Shown: positions 20,671 to 33,004 of the stretch, in pieces
Numbering within the stretch: the stretch's first letter is position 1
Layout: each line of letters starts with the position of its first letter
Source: Xiphydria camelus
Taxonomy: Eukaryota; Arthropoda; Insecta; Hymenoptera; Xiphydriidae
Assembly (NCBI GenBank): GCA_963678675.1
Contig: OY783193.1
Span: 22,189,309 to 22,253,308, forward strand
DNA length: 64,000 nt
Reading direction: 5' to 3'
Notes under the pieces: generated by a model
Databases searched by the model: none
What the model saw: only the letters and a program-made list of their open reading frames with translations
What the model was told of the DNA's origin: nothing
Made by a program: the position numbers and the translations under genes

Positions 20671-21033
20671 TTAAACCTTGATTTTTAACAGTAAAACAGA
20701 TTTTTTTTTAATTTTCCATATTTCCCCCTCCATATCTCCTGAAGTATTGATCCTAGCGAAAAAGTGTATAAGACCTTTTTTGTAGAGAATTTTTATATAG
20801 ATTAATTTATTATTTAACTTTTTTTCGCTAGAGGCAGTAGTTTTCGAGTTATTAACGAAAAACTGAAAAAGGGGACCTTTAGAGACCCCCCCCCCCTCCC
20901 TTAGCAAAACTCCCACCCATCAGTACTTTTAGTATATTGTTACTGACACCTTCCCCTACAACTATGCCAAAATTCGCTTTTACATGAATTTTTTCCGCTA
21001 TTTGGCCCTTTTTGGTCTTCGTTGCCTGTACTA

Positions 21034-21055
21034 CTAGCTCTTCGCTGCGCGTTCA
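21034..21055 (-). repeat. remaining 22 bp of the BEL 5' LTR
   Basis: CTAGCTCTTCGCTGCGCG followed by TTCA, identical to the end of the left LTR, then target duplication CTATG. Confidence 0.9.
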
Positions 21056-21314
21056 CTATGCTTTAGATATAAATACGTAACTTCTGCTTCAAATATCTAA
21101 TTTTCAAATTTCACGCTTTGCAACTATTTCATTCTGAATTAAAATTGAACAAAACAACACGAACTAATTTGGAAAACTGCACGCTAGAACGACAGTTGCG
21201 GAGGAAACCACAATAAAAAAACGCGCCGTTTACTCTACCTCACGGTGGTGCGGAAATGAGTACAATTGATTGAAGACACAAGTGCATAAAGGGTCTAAGT
21301 GACATTTTTTGAAG
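21056..21314. mobile_element. Element F, right end
   Basis: Reverse complement of 4,606-4,868. Begins with CTATGCTTTAGATA, which continues the arm broken at 6,336, and ends near GTGACATTTTTTGAAG. Confidence 0.85.
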
Positions 21315-21534
21315 AATGATTTTCTAACGTTTTTTAAGAAATTTAGCTGTGTACAATTTGTATGCCGAGCTTAAATTAGCAAAATGATTAATATTAACAA
21401 AGTTAACAGTTGATAAAGGATTAAAAAATTAAAAATTAATCAAATTATTAACAGTTAAAATCGATTATCTCAAAACTTTTCAAATGTTACATAGACCCTT
21501 TATGCACTTGTGTCTTCGATTACGAAAATATAAT

Positions 21535-21905
21535 GAATCGGTAATTAGCAAAGTTGAGAGTGAAAAAGGTACGTGAATACATTTGTAAGAAAAGCGCTCC
21601 AGTTTACTTAAGCGTAACTGCAATTATTTGTTTCAGAGAAAAAAATTTCAAACAAAACTTTTAGAGAATTGTCTCCTCTATAATTTTCATGTAACTACCT
21701 CTTACCTAGGAGGCGCTGGAATGCCAAAGAATCGGATTGAAAAGGGTACGTGAATGCAACTGTTAGAAAAGCGCTCCAGTTTACTTAAGCGTAACTCTGA
21801 AATTATTTATTTCAGGAAAACAATTTTTAAACAAAACTTGTAGAGAATTGTATCCTCTACAATTTTCATAAAACTACCTTTTACCTACGAGGCGCTGGAA
21901 AGAAG
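21535..21905. repeat. two-copy tandem repeat, about 190 bp unit
   Basis: Both units contain AAAGCGCTCCAGTTTACTTA, then TTTCAG, AACAAAACTT and end in GAGGCGCTGGAA. No conserved open frame. The stretch 21,315-21,535 holds nothing I can assign. Confidence 0.75.
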
Positions 21906-22140
21906 ATAATGCATATTGCCTGGGCTACTAGGTTGTCGAGATATTCATGGTCACGATGCTATTGGGAATCGACATTGAATGCTCGCTACCTGGTGGCGGA
22001 TCCCGCAACCATTATTAAGACGCTACGTATAAAGTACGGACAGTTGATCGTATTTAGTGAATGAAATTTACGTGACAATTTATAAAGTTTAAAGAATATA
22101 ATGAGTGGTGTGAGCTTCGTAGAACGAATAAAAAAAATAT

Positions 22141-22356
22141 GTAAAGTCTTGTGCAGTTAGCGGCTGCGAAAGTAATTCGAAAAAACATTTATCCTTGTGT
22201 TTTCACGGTTTTCCAAAACCAAATGAACGTGTAGTATACATTGAAAACCTGTTTGGAAAATTAGAGAAAATAGATCAACTGAAGGCATAGCAACGTGCTA
22301 CAAAAGTGGAAAATATTACAGAAAGAAAAAAGTGTGTTCTTTACTCAAATAATTAT
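22141..22356 (+). pseudogene. THAP-type zinc-finger fragment
   Basis: Frame reading KSCAVSGC (CxxxxC), FHGFPKPNE and LFGKLEKI, i.e. the first half of a C2CH THAP DNA-binding domain. A TAG follows at 22,288-22,290, and the same frame then continues QRATKVENITERKKCVLYSNNYM, which could be the remaining C...H part in decayed form. THAP domains occur in P-element-type transposases and in host regulators. A TGG-to-TAG change would explain the stop. The frame runs without a shift into the MTFR-like exon at 22,357. No start codon is identified. Confidence 0.55.
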
Positions 22357-22799
22357 ATGCCGCCACCTCTGCAACCTCCGACGACTCCTAACATCGCGAG
22401 GAGAGCTAGTTTACAAGACTACAAATTCGTCGATCGGCATAAACCGCCACTGATCTCCCAGAAATTAATGGGCGATATACTGAAAGACATCGACAAAGTC
22501 AAATTGAAACTCGTCGCAAGGTATGATTAAACAATTTTATCGCGGTAAACTTTTAATTCGCCAGGAACAAAGAGGAGTTTCGCATTGTCAGAATGTCGTG
22601 GCTGCGAAGGATTTATTTTGTTCACAGTGGGCTTTTAAACGTATTTTTCAGATCGCCGGGTGGAAGACCTTTGCGAGCCAAACGAGAAAATAGCTCTTGC
22701 AACGACCTTCAAGAGATCTTACGGAAACGATATATCGCAATGCAATCGCCGGACAGTAGAAATTCCACCGCGACGTTGACGTTCGATAATTCGTTCTAG
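22357..22799 (+). CDS. MTFR-like gene, last two exons
   Basis: Exon 22,357-22,520 ends at AAG|GTATGA. Exon 22,652-22,799 follows acceptor GTATTTTTCAG and ends at TAG 22,797-22,799. The junction restores an Arg codon, giving LVAR followed by SPGGRPLRAKR. Features: proline-rich PPPLQPPTTP, then KPPLISQKLMGDILKDIDKVKLK, SPGGRP, then DLQEILRKRY, matching the order of MTFR1/MTFR2 C-termini (proline stretch, LKDMNKVKL, RSPGG). Family members are mitochondrial proteins affecting fission. Upstream exons are not found; a THAP fragment abuts in the same frame and no good acceptor is visible before the ATG. The 164-nt exon is duplicated, inverted, at 68-231. It may be the 3' end of a real host gene or a duplicated fragment. 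Confidence 0.5.
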
Positions 22800-23079
22800 A
22801 TTAAGAACTCGATGATGCTCAAGGTCTCTAGGTCGCAGCATTTTCGCGTCGGTCGGTGCTCCGAGGAACGGCTATTGTAGCCTTCCTTTCCACGCGTGCG
22901 ATTGAATCATGATTATAATTTTATCTAAGTCAGAGCTCTGGAGAATCAAAATTAATAGATCTCTCTTCTTTTTTTATAAATGAGTCTTTCCCTGCGAGGT
23001 AATTTCGCGCGACACATTATTTTAGATTATAGTTCTTTTTTAATAGGAGAATTGAAGCTCACAGAAACGTCGGGAAAAG

Positions 23080-23290
23080 TTTGTTTAAATTTAAAATTTA
23101 CGCACGCGGGTCTCTAATCCCGAGAATCTCAACGGTATTCAATAATATCAACCAAAAAAGTCATCTACCATTGCATTGTCTTGTATAAGTAACATTTAAA
23201 TTTATCTAGGTAGACATTATACCTTTCTTCAATTCGCGTGATTGCAGAGTTTTCAGGAGCAGAAGTGATACATCCGTCGTACGATGTAGA
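23080..23290. repeat. dispersed repeat, copy 2
   Basis: Direct-orientation match to 1,048-1,290 (TTTAAATTTAAAATTTACGCACGCGGGTCT onward) with scattered substitutions. Confidence 0.7.
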
Positions 23291-23726
23291 ATATGAAAAA
23301 ATGTTAGATTTGCATTGATACACTTTTGTAAGATACCTCGGCACTAGACATCAAGTCGTACAACGCTCTTTGTATACTTTTTAGATAGGGTCGCGTATAC
23401 TTAAAAAAAACGATGACATTGTACCGCTCTATGTAATCTCCGAGTAATGTCACCGCGTGATAAATCTTAAGTTGCAGCGATTTAAAAGTTTATAGATTTT
23501 AGAATATATTTTTTCCTATACGAGATTTGGATCAAATGGTGCAATTTTACGTTGTAATTACTATTATTGACGACCCTCATAGTTTTTTGAAACTGAACAC
23601 ATTCTTGTTGGTGAGATATCGAATGTTTGGACGTGTTTTGTACCGGATGCTTTTATCGACGACTCGAAAATAAAAGTTATTGTTACGAAAATATAAATAT
23701 ATTGTTATAGATATCTTTTATTTACC

Positions 23727-23822
23727 GGGCACGTATTTTCTTCGGATTTCTGATTCTTGGTAATACGTCAATGTCATCATCAGTTGATGATTAAAAAACT
23801 GGTACATAAATCAACTCTATTT
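23727..23822 (-). pseudogene. HARBI1-like first exon, decayed copy
   Basis: Same orientation as 545-639 and clearly homologous, but the ATG reads ATA, an in-frame TAA lies mid-exon, and the donor reads GTAAAT. Not functional. Confidence 0.35.
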
Positions 23823-24086
23823 CAAAATTAATAACAATTTACCACAACGATCAGGTTATGATTATGTCATGAAAGAATAAAGACGTCAAACAAATAGGTT
23901 ATACTGAGAATAACAACTCCGAATTTCGTTTATCGCGCCGGAACAGCTGTCAAAACGACCAAATGTCATGCGCAGTACGTATTTCTTACTACCAACCTAA
24001 AAATAATTTTGGATGGCCAACGCTTATACCTGGAATAGTTATCCCAGGCGAACTTGGAGCTGGTAAAACGCCTGCGCTTTATACCA

Positions 24087-25901
<1,815 letters not shown>

Positions 25902-26885
25902 CCCCCCCCCCCCCCCCCCCCCCTTCAAAACATCGACGATGTATGATAGCATGAATTAATAAAATAGCTCCCTTTCCAAAGTAATCATGTAACAACTTAC
26001 GAATCACCAAAGATAGTGAAAAAATTACGATAAAAAAGTAATGAAATCATTACCGCCGAATTAATGAAAGCAAGTGTGTTGTCAAGGTATGTTGCGTTAA
26101 TGAGAGAAATAGTACATAATAGGGAACTTGCATAAAATTTTATTTTGTATGAAACACAGCAAACATAATAGTTAAAGTTATTCAAAACAGAGTACCAATA
26201 GTAAAAACTTGATAAAAAAAACTTCTACCCCAAAAACATTACTTTAAAAGTAGCATGGCCACGTCTCCCCAGTGAAACTCCGCGTTATGGGCGGCACTAG
26301 TTACCATGTATAGTGACGTCACTGTACATGGTAACGGTCCGCCTGCAGGCCTTCTAGTATATCTATATCTAGGATAGTGACGTCACGGCACGGCGTGCCG
26401 CTCGACCGGCTGTTTCAAGTGGGCGGGATTTATCGCAAACTTTATTAATTTCTTACGGCTTAATTTCGCGTCAGAAAAAAAAATAAAAAAACACGTCCCA
26501 CATTTTTTTACATGTTCAATCCATTTATGATGTTAAAAAAATATGTGCAAGTCCCCTATTCCATACAATGGTTAACTGAGGATATATTCTCAGTTTCAGT
26601 GGAACTCTTGGTTTTTTCCCCTCTATATTATTTTTAGTCTCTGTAGCAAAGTTTACCATTGTATGGAATTATGTACTATTTCTCTCATTAATGCAACATA
26701 CCTTGACAACACACTTGCTTTCATTAATTCGGCGGTAATGATTTCATTACATTTTTATCATAATTTTTTCACTATCTTTGGTGATTCGTAAGTTGTTACA
26801 TGATTACTTTGGAAAGGAAGCTATTTTATTAATTCGTGCTATCATACATCGTCGATGTTTTGAGGGGGGGGGGGGGGGGGGGGGG
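25902..26885. mobile_element. poly(C)/poly(G)-capped TIR element, copy 1
   Basis: Starts with 22 C (25,902-25,923) and ends with 22 G (26,864-26,885). The next 196 bases of each arm are inverted copies (AAAACATCGACGATGTATGA ...). Flanked by TAA on both sides (25,899-25,901; 26,886-26,888), a PIF/Harbinger-like 3-bp duplication. The unpaired centre contains GTTACCATG-TATAGTGACGTCACTGTA-CATGGTAAC palindromes and no gene. A shorter copy is at 42,143-42,664. Confidence 0.8.
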
Positions 26886-27019
26886 TAAGATTATACTTGT
26901 CAGAGCTGAATGATATATGTGATTTCTGTAATTATTTTAGAAAGACCTGAAAGAATACGAAAGCAGTGGAACATCCTCTCCTAGAGAGAATAAGACTATA
27001 AGAAATAGAAAAGAATTTT

Positions 27020-27267
27020 CATCCTTTTAAAATGAAGTACGTACATGCACCGGAGAAAGCAGATCCAGCTCGACGAATGAACTATTCCGACTGGTTTTTG
27101 GAACGGCAAGTGGACGATCCCTCGTTCGTCAGAAGATTTTGTTCACAGATGAATCGAAATTCTACAACGAAGGATTAGTGAATAATCACAACGCCCACTA
27201 TTGGTCCGTGAGAAATCCTCACTGGGTAGAAGAAGTCGAAGGCGATGGAGTGGAGGCGATGAACTAA
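27020..27267 (+). pseudogene. IS630/Tc1/mariner transposase fragment
   Basis: Reads HPFKMKYVHAPEKADPARRMNYSDWFLE, a frameshift near 27,132, then ILFTDESKFYNEG (first catalytic Asp in FTDES) and YWSVRNPHW, ending at TAA 27,265-27,267. The second and third catalytic residues are missing. Related shorter pieces are at 29,158-29,311, 32,768-32,885 (inverted) and 37,110-37,250. Confidence 0.65.
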
Positions 27268-28094
27268 AAATAAAATAAAATTTAGTATATAAATCGAAAC
27301 TTGTAGTAGGAAGGTAGAGGGCAAGCACCGATGAGAAAAAAATAGAAATAAAGTATTATAGTTACCCCGATATTGTAGTTACTCCGATGTTTTTGTTCTT
27401 CTCCCACGACTTGGATTCTCCAATATGTAGAAAGATTAATTCCGCTTAGTCCTCAAAGAGTTCGTCCCGTCCTCATTTGCAATACTGAAAGAAAAAAAGA
27501 AGTGACCACAAAGATATGTATTCTTTATAGGTTATCAAAATGAGGTTAAATGAAGTAATTTAGAAATTAACTTATCTGATTGCATTTCGACTCCTTTTCT
27601 GTTGTCTATGTTCGATGAATGACTACAGAAAAATAGCACGGCTTCTATTTATTGATAATAAAAACACAAACAGCTGTCACATTTTTCGGAGCACCCATCA
27701 CCTACACTAAAAGTTAGCCGATGTTTTTCAAATTGATACGTCTCTTTGGTTTGAGTCCGGGCTATCGAGGTTTGAGTCCGGGCTAACGAAATTACCATTA
27801 AATTACAGGAATCGTCGGTATCTCCTAAGCGCCGAGCGATATGCAACCCATTTGCTGGCGTGTATAGTGCGACTGACCCTGTATGTATGTTGTTACATAT
27901 GTTGCCTCGAGACGTTGGAATAGTTTTAAGAAATCCTTTTGCATGCACCGCTGAAATTTCGCCCTTACTCGTAAATAAATTTCCAGCACAACATCGATAT
28001 TTCGCTGCACTTGTGTTCTTCTGGGACTACCTAAAATAATTATAAAAACCCTATATAATTCAGCCCTAACAAGAACAATCTTATCGAACTGTAC
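27268..28094. other. unassigned stretch
   Basis: No recognised gene. Some short segments (e.g. about 27,900-28,030) match the flanks of the foldback at 33,770-33,900. Confidence 0.4.
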
Positions 28095-28985
28095 GTTATC
28101 GAGGAGATCTTTCGACTTAATGATTCCGAAATATTTCTATGATGTTTTCCAACATTTGCGAATTTATCGATAAATATATATTTCTAATATACGGTAATGT
28201 TCACGAATATTGTAAAATATTGTAGGAATGTTACAGAAATGTTACTTGCAAAAACGTGCTATGTGGGGTGTAATTGATGATATTTTGTAATTTCCATCGT
28301 TACACTAGAGGCGAAGAAGAGATGAAATAGAAGTGCGAGGTACATGTACACTTCACGTTTGACAGGTCGGTATATAAATTGGAACTTGTGATAGTATAAT
28401 ACGAAAAAGGAAATATATCGATAAAGAGAGAAAAAATAAATAAAGTAGTTACTCCATTATTGTAATCCGATTCCATTGTATCCCTTATCTTTCTGCCACG
28501 ACTTTAATTGCTGATAGCGAAGAAAAATCAAATTTATTGGTTGATCCATCCACTATCAACAATCAAAGTCGTGGCAGAAAAATAAGGGATATAATGGAAT
28601 TGGATTACAATAATAGAGTAACTACTTTATTATTTTTTTTTCTTCATCGATATAAGTTTTTCCTCTTTCGTATTATACAATCACAAGTTTAAATTTATAT
28701 ACCGACCTGTCAAACGTGAAGTGTACATGTACCTCACTTCTCTTTCATCTCTTCTTCGCCTCTGGTGTAACGATGGATTACAAAATATCACCATTTGCAC
28801 CCCACAAAGCACGTTCTTACAAGTAACTTTTCTGTAACATTCCTGCGATATTTTACAATATTCGTGAACACTACCGTATGTTAGAAATATATACTTCTCG
28901 ATAAAAACGTTTCGGAATCATTATGTCGAAAAATCTCCCCGATAAGGTATAGTCCGATAAGATTGTACTTGTTCGGGCTGAATTA
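28095..28985. mobile_element. foldback element, about 890 bp
   Basis: Palindrome centred near 28,535. Arms include ACCGACCTGTCAAACGTGAA and CTTCTTCGCCTCTGGTGTAA in opposite orientations, and the centre includes ATCCACTATCAACAATCAAAG. A close relative is at 33,005-33,770. No coding sequence. Confidence 0.75.
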
Positions 28986-29728
28986 TATAGGGTTTTTATA
29001 ATTATTTTTTAGGAAGTTCCAGAAGAATATAGATGCAGCAAAATATCGATGCTCTCTGCTAGAAAGAGTAAGGAATAACCCTCGAACGAATATTCAGGCT
29101 ATGGCAATAAAGGTTAGAATCAGAGGTTAGCAAGTCTACGGGGATCGGAGGATATTAAAGGATATTCATCCATTTAAAGTGACGTACGTCCATGCACTCG
29201 AGACAGCAGATCCAGGTCGCCGAATGAACCAAAGCAGCAGGTTCTTGGAACAACAAGACGATGATCCCTCGTTCGAAAGAAACCCCCTCGAGTTCGCATA
29301 CGATCTGTAACAAATTGTAAATAACACAAACAATTTAAAATATACTGAACTAACTAAACGTAGAAACTAAGATTATATTAATCTAAGTTAACCAATTCTA
29401 ATAATGACAGAATTAAGAGAAAAATGATATATTTCCTCTTTCGTATTATACTACCAATTTATATACCGGCCTGTCAAATGCAATGAATGCAACTGGTTCT
29501 TGTTGGAAAACTAAGTGGATGATCCCTCGTTGGAAAGAAACCTGGGGTTCGCAAACGATCTGTAACAAATTGTAAATTACACAATTATATGCAGCATTTC
29601 ACTTTTAAAATATACCGAACTTACTCGAGCGTAGAAATTAAAAAACTATATCTGAGTTAATCAATTCTATTCTAATGATGACAGAATTATTAAAAATGAT
29701 ATATTTCCTCTCTCGTATTATACTACGT
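28986..29728. other. remnant region between foldbacks
   Basis: Contains the transposase remnant at 29,158-29,311 and a partial duplicate near 29,488-29,565. The segments after each are near-repeats (ATCTGTAACAAATTGTAAAT...). No complete gene. Confidence 0.5.
29158..29311 (+). pseudogene. short mariner-type transposase remnant
   Basis: Reads KDIHPFKVTYVHALE, ADPGRRMNQ and FLEQQDDDPSFERNPL before a TAA, homologous to the first part of 27,020-27,130. No catalytic residues. Confidence 0.5.
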
Positions 29729-32224
29729 TATTCAGCACTTATCTACCTAATCGGTATCAGTAATTCCTCATTGACCGTCGTTACACCGGATACGAAGAAG
29801 AGATGAAATGGAAGTGAGGTACGTGTACACTTCAGGTTTGACAGGTCGGTGTGTAAATTGGAACTTGTGATAATACGAAAGAGGAGATATATCGATAGAG
29901 AAAAATAGTGATAAAGTAATTATTTGATTATTTTGATCCAATTCCATTTCATCTATTCTGCCACGGCTTGTATTGATGACTGATTGTGAGAAGAAAAACC
30001 TTCGATTTTTCCCGTGCTCGCATGACCCTGAAAACAAAAAATAGAACGAACACAAAGATATTGTCCTTCCATTGAAAGTGAGGTTAAAGCTGTCAGATGG
30101 CAATTAAACTTATCTGATGGCAATTCTTCTGAGACCGTCTCCTTTCCTGCTCCTTTCTTGATGCACAGGCAACTAGAGAAAAATACCACTGTATCCGTTC
30201 ACTATCTCGATATGAAAAAAATCCAAACGAATATCAAGCTATCATGTTCACCACTATTGAGATTCACTACACCGATTACACTGAATTTTTACTTTCTATT
30301 AACAAGCGCGTCCGAGGATCGAAAAAATGCGAGGGAAATCATTTTGCGAATGGAAATATTTTATTAATTGTGAAAAATAACTAAACATTCAAGGAATATA
30401 TTCTCTCACACACTCTTACATACATTTGATGGCGTATGCGTGTGGCCGCATCTGTGTACACATTTCCGACCATGGCCGAATATCGCCGAACACAGGCGGA
30501 ATTTTTGTGACATTTTAACATATATATATCGCCCGAGAAATCGGATTCTCGACTTTTGAGGCGCGAGGGGCGTTGCTTCGCGTTGCCAAGGAAAAATCTC
30601 TGTTAATATGTAACTTACAACATTTACTCTGGTCTATATCGATAGAGAATAGTCGATTTATATGACGTAACTAAGCATAGTTTTGGTTATAACCGTATAT
30701 TTACTGAGAAAATTCGATGTTAAAATTGAGGGGTGAAAGGGGCAGACATTTTTCCTGTAAAGATACACGGGTGCTCGCGGCGACAGCGCTGGCGGCGTCG
30801 TTCTGACGACTTGAATGAACATGCCGCGAGACACTACCGTGTCTCTTGATCACAAGTTCCAATTTATATACCGACCTGTCAAGCGCGAAGTGTACATGTA
30901 CCTCATTTTTATTTCATCTCTCCTTCGCCTCTGGGGTATCAAGAGACACGGTAGTGTCTCGCGGCATGTTCATTCACGCCAGAGCGCTCTCGCCGCGAGC
31001 ACCCGTGTATCTTTACAGGAAAGATGTCTGCCCCCTTCACCCCTCAATTTTTACATCGAATTTTCTCAGTAAATACACGGTTATAACCAAAACTATGCTT
31101 AGTTACGCCATATAAATCGTCTATTCTCTATTGATAGAGACCAGAATAAATGTTGTAAGTTATATATTAACAAAGATTTTTCCTTAGCAACGCGAAACCA
31201 CGCCCCTTGCCCCGAAAAGTCGAGGATTTCCTTTCTCGGCTGCGATATATATATGTCAAAATGTCACAATTTTTTCGGCTATCTTCGGGGATAGTCGGTC
31301 ATGGTCGGAATGTGTACTCAGATGCGACTACACGTATACGCCATCAAATGTATGTGAAAGTGTGTGAGAGAACATATTCCTTGAATGTATATAGGGGCCT
31401 ATTTCATTGCCGCGACCGTCGCGCGAAATCCCGTGAGTGCGAGTGAGCACGGTATACGAGTGAGTAGTGGCGACTGTATATCATACTCACTCGCACTCAC
31501 GGGATTTCGCGCGACGGTCGCGGCAATGAAATAGGCCCCTTTTTTAGTCATGGTTTTCAAAGTTAATCAATAAATTTCCATTCGCGAAACGATTTCCCTC
31601 GCGTTCATTTCGATCCTCGGACGCGCTTGTTTATAAAAAGTAAAAATTCAGTGTAATCGGAGTAATGAAGGAAGTAGACGTTTCAGTCCGAAAAGCATCT
31701 GTCATCTCAATAGTGGTGAATGTGACAGACGCTCGGTAGTTTAATAATCACTTGCATTTTTTGTCGAATAATCGCGATAGTGAACGCATGCAGTGCTTCC
31801 CTAGTTACTTGTGCATAAAGAGCAGGAAAGGAGACGGCAGTATCACAGAAGAATTGCATCAGATAAGTTACTTTCTATATAACCGTTTTAACCTCACTTT
31901 CGATGAAAGAACAATTATCTTTGTGATAATTTTATTTTTTGTTTCAGCCTCACGCGAGCACGGGACAGAATCGATGGTTTTTCTCAGTCAATTCATCAGG
32001 AGATGCAATGGAACTGGATCACAATAATCAAGTAATTACTTTATCATTATTTTTCTCTATCGATATATTTCCTCTTTCGTATCACAAGTTCCAATTTATA
32101 CACCGACCTGCTAAACCTGAAGTGTACATGTACCTCGCTTCTATTTCATCTCTTCTTCGTCTCCGGTGTAACGACGGTCAATGAGGAGTCAGTGATACCG
32201 ATTAGGCAGATAAGTGCTGAATAA
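29729..32224. mobile_element. Foldback H, 2.5 kb, with two nested insertions
   Basis: Termini TTATTCAGCACTTATCTACC / near-complement ending CTGAATAA. Arms of over 1.1 kb are mirrored around about 30,895. A 97-bp piece of the ACCGACCTGTCAA repeat sits at the centre (30,847-30,943) and a MITE in the right arm (31,393-31,546). A left-arm-like copy lies at 37,330-38,514, and a right-arm copy at 45,733-46,061 plus 54,161-54,430. No intact gene. Confidence 0.75.
31393..31546. mobile_element. foldback MITE, about 154 bp
   Basis: Arms GGGGCCTATTTCATTGCCGC / GCGGCAATGAAATAGGCCCC, continuing through GACCGTCGCGCGAAATCCCG. Absent from the matching position in the other arms of H, so it is a later insertion. 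Confidence 0.85.
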
Positions 32225-33004
32225 GGCCGTAAAAGTGTTTATATTAAAATAAATACGGCTTTATATGGTTTAAGATGAAAACAATACAATATGTATTCGA
32301 GCTGTATAGAACCGTATTCATTTTCAATACGGAAACTTCTACGAACTTATCCCACTCTTACCTACCAATCTGCCAATGCACGCCTCTTTACAAGGAATGA
32401 AGAAAAGGCTAAAGTAAATCAAACCATCGTTACACCAGAGGCGAAGAAGAGATGAAATAGAAGTGAGGTACATGTATACTTCACGTTTGACAGGTCGGTA
32501 TATAAATTGAAACATGCGATAGTAATATAATACGAAAGAGGAGGTCACGTTTGACAGGTCGGTATATAAATTGAAACATGTGCGATAGTAGCATAATACG
32601 AAAGAGGAGATATATCATTTTTAATAATTCTGTCATTATTAGAATTGGTTAACTCAGGTTGATATAGTTTATTAACTTCTACGTCGAGTAAGTTTGGTAT
32701 ATTTTAAATAGTGAAATGCTGCATATGATTATATTATTTACAATTTGTTACAGATCCTATGCGAACCCGAGGGGGTTTTTTTGAAACGAGGGATCATCCA
32801 CTTGTTCCAAGACAGTTCATTCGGCGAGCTGGATCTGCTGTCTCGAGTGCATGGACGTACGTAACTTTAAATAGATTAACATTTTAACCTTCCGATATCC
32901 TCCGAACCGTATTCTTCTGGGACTTCCTAAAATAATTAATAAAACCCCGTATATAATTCAGCCCGAACAAGTAAAATCTTATCGAGCTGTAACTTATCGA
33001 GATC
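32225..33004. other. remnants of foldback arms
   Basis: Minus-oriented copies of the ACCGACCTGTCAA repeat at 32,425-32,615 (partly tandem) and an inverted transposase remnant at 32,768-32,885. Otherwise nothing. Confidence 0.5.

Larger units (their letters stand above)
18752..21033. mobile_element. Element E: long-TIR transposon with FEN1/PIN-like gene
   Basis: Inverted arms of about 350 bp: 18,752-19,105 and 20,675-21,033, starting TAGTACAGGCAACGAAG and ending in its complement. Each arm includes a run of G or C (18,877-18,891; about 20,886-20,898). CTA occurs on both outer sides of the joint D+E insertion in the BEL LTR (13,313-13,315; 21,034-21,036). The central 1.5 kb carries a two-exon gene on the minus strand. 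Its upstream half (20,040-20,660) is replaced by repeat sequence. Confidence 0.8.
6337..21055 (-). mobile_element. BEL/Pao LTR retrotransposon, minus strand, with nested insertions
   Basis: Flanked by a perfect 5-bp target duplication CTATG at 6,332-6,336 and 21,056-21,060, inside the right arm of element F. Order on the minus strand: 5' LTR (13,126-13,315 plus 21,034-21,055), tRNA-Tyr primer site, gag, protease, reverse transcriptase, RNase H, integrase, 3' LTR. The 5' LTR is split by elements D and E (13,316-21,033). gag is split by a MITE. pol carries two nonsense codons and a frameshift, so this copy cannot make a full polyprotein. No envelope gene is seen. Confidence 0.9.
22800..24080. 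other. non-genic stretch with dispersed repeats
   Basis: Holds the second copy of the 1,048-1,290 repeat (23,080-23,290) and a decayed HARBI1-like first exon (23,727-23,822). Otherwise AT-rich with nothing recognised. Confidence 0.5.
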
